Shown one piece after another: positions 63,124 to 64,000 of a stretch of DNA of 64,000 bases. The stretch comes from Modestobacter sp. Leaf380 (lineage in GTDB: Bacteria > Actinomycetota > Actinomycetes > Mycobacteriales > Geodermatophilaceae): assembly GCF_001424485.1 (NCBI RefSeq), contig NZ_LMQC01000001.1, forward strand, positions 377,755-441,754, written 5' to 3'. Position 1 is the first letter of the stretch. Every line of letters begins with the position of its first letter. The notes beneath the pieces are model-generated. The model saw only the letters and a program-made list of their open reading frames with translations. It was not told where the DNA came from and made no database searches. The position numbers and the translations under genes were made by a program.

Positions 63124-64000
63124 TGAGCCCCTTCGAGTACGCCCCCGCCCCCGAGTCCCGCTCGATCGTGGACCTGCAGCCCAGCTACGGCCTGTTCGTC
63201 GACGGCGAGTTCACCCCCGGCCGGGGCACCCCCCTGACGACGGTCAACCCGGCGACCGAGGAGGTGCTCAGCGAGATCGCCGTGGGCACCGACGCCGACG
63301 TCGACCGCGCGGTCCGCGCCGCCCGCCGTGCCTTCACCCGGGTCTGGGGCCCGATGCGCCCGGCCGACCGCGGCAAGTACCTGTTCCGCATCGCCCGGCT
63401 GCTGCAGGAGCGGGCCCGGGAGTTCGCGGTCCTGGAGACCCTGGACAACGGCAAGCCGATCACCGAGTCCCGCGACGTCGACGTGCCCCTGGCCGCCGCG
63501 CACTTCTTCTACCACGCAGGGTGGGCCGACAAGCTCGACCACGTGGGCCTGGGCGCAGCCCCCCGTCCGCACGGTGTGGCCGGTCAGGTCATCCCGTGGA
63601 ACTTCCCGCTGATGATGCTGGCCTGGAAGGTCGCCCCGGCCCTCGCGGCGGGCAACACCGTCGTCCTCAAGCCGGCCGAGACCACCCCGCTGACCGCCCT
63701 GCTGTTCGCCGAGGTCTGCCAGCAGGCCGACCTGCCCCCGGGCGTGGTCAACATCGTGACCGGCGCCGGGGACACCGGCCGGGCGGTCGTCGAGCACCCG
63801 GACGTGGACAAGGTCGCCTTCACCGGCTCGACCGAGGTGGGCAAGCAGATCGCCCGCGCCGTCGCCGGCACTTCCAAAGTGCTCACCCTGGAGCTGGGCG
63901 GCAAGGCCGCCAACATCGTCTTCGACGACGCGCCGATCGACCAGGCCGTCGAGGGCATCGTCCGCGGCATCTTCTTCAACCAGGGCCACGTCTGCTGCGC
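63123..64000 (+). CDS. Aldehyde dehydrogenase (N-terminal part; cut by window end)
   Basis: 292 codons of an NAD(P)-dependent aldehyde dehydrogenase are present. It has IPWNFPLMMLAWK, the NAD-binding VLKPAETTPLTA, VAFTGSTEVGKQI, the general-base Glu in LELGGKAANIV, and the catalytic Cys in NQGHVC, just before the end of the window. Coupled to deoC by a one-base overlap, it may oxidise the acetaldehyde made by that enzyme (inference). Such pairs of DeoC and aldehyde dehydrogenase occur in deoxynucleoside breakdown. The remaining C-terminal third is outside the window. Confidence 0.93.
   Translation, partial: MSPFEYAPAPESRSIVDLQPSYGLFVDGEFTPGRGTPLTTVNPATEEVLSEIAVGTDADVDRAVRAARRAFTRVWGPMRPADRGKYLFRIARLLQERAREFAVLETLDNGKPITESRDVDVPLAAAHFFYHAGWADKLDHVGLGAAPRPHGVAGQVIPWNFPLMMLAWKVAPALAAGNTVVLKPAETTPLTALLFAEVCQQADLPPGVVNIVTGAGDTGRAVVEHPDVDKVAFTGSTEVGKQIARAVAGTSKVLTLELGGKAANIVFDDAPIDQAVEGIVRGIFFNQGHVCC

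Overview
The window is very G+C-rich DNA packed with genes that start on GTG almost as often as ATG. Many neighbours overlap by four bases (GTGA or ATGA), and promoters often lie directly before the start codon. These traits, the family content and the gene order indicate a chromosomal piece of a high-G+C actinobacterium. From memory, the order LCP/TIGR03089, fadE25-purE-purK, gtrA, PH-domain protein, birA, accD5-accE-maf, accA3, lpdA, M20 amidohydrolase, purine nucleoside phosphorylase, phosphomutase, upp follows the Rv3267-Rv3309 stretch of Mycobacterium tuberculosis. A soil actinomycete such as a member of Geodermatophilaceae would fit, but that is only a guess. I saw no tRNA, rRNA, CRISPR array, transposase or prophage gene.

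Region 1 (1-24.5 kb) is an envelope-glycan locus. It holds the tail of a glycosyltransferase, two tandem GDP-mannose 4,6-dehydratase-like genes, four further GT-B glycosyltransferases, a large polytopic membrane protein, an FkbM methyltransferase and a Wzm/Wzt-type ABC exporter. Two exported wall enzymes (a SpoIID-like protein and a peptidoglycan amidase) both end in four-unit DUF4214 tails. An LCP glycan ligase, a UbiA/PAP2 pair for decaprenyl-phosphoryl sugar synthesis, a TIGR03089 protein, a CoA-transferase pair and a MOP-type flippase complete the region.

Region 2 (24.5-42.3 kb) is conserved core metabolism: acyl-CoA dehydrogenase, purE, purK, gtrA, sbcCD, a PH-domain protein, birA, the acyl-CoA carboxylase genes accD5, accE and accA3, and maf. 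BirA would biotinylate AccA3, which works with AccD5/AccE. A methyltransferase and a sugar ABC importer without an ATPase gene are inserted between maf and accA3.

Region 3 (42.4-54.8 kb) has a secreted metalloprotease with three lectin repeats, the quinone reductase LpdA, an unknown protein, the operon mutA-mutB-meaB, and a YbdK-type glutamate-cysteine ligase coupled to an M20 amidohydrolase. The carboxylase of region 2 can make methylmalonyl-CoA from propionyl-CoA. Methylmalonyl-CoA is the mutase substrate, although an epimerase, not seen here, is normally needed between them.

Region 4 (54.8-64 kb) has an M16-like peptidase and a nucleoside-salvage group: purine nucleoside phosphorylase, a dehydrogenase, a phosphohexose/pentomutase, uracil phosphoribosyltransferase, DeoC, and an aldehyde dehydrogenase cut by the window end. 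A DUF805 protein and a Gfo/Idh/MocA oxidoreductase lie between them.

Start codons were chosen from overlaps, Shine-Dalgarno sites or leaderless -10 spacing and often differ from the longest open frame. Homology, synteny and G+C statements come from reading and memory, not from searches or computation.
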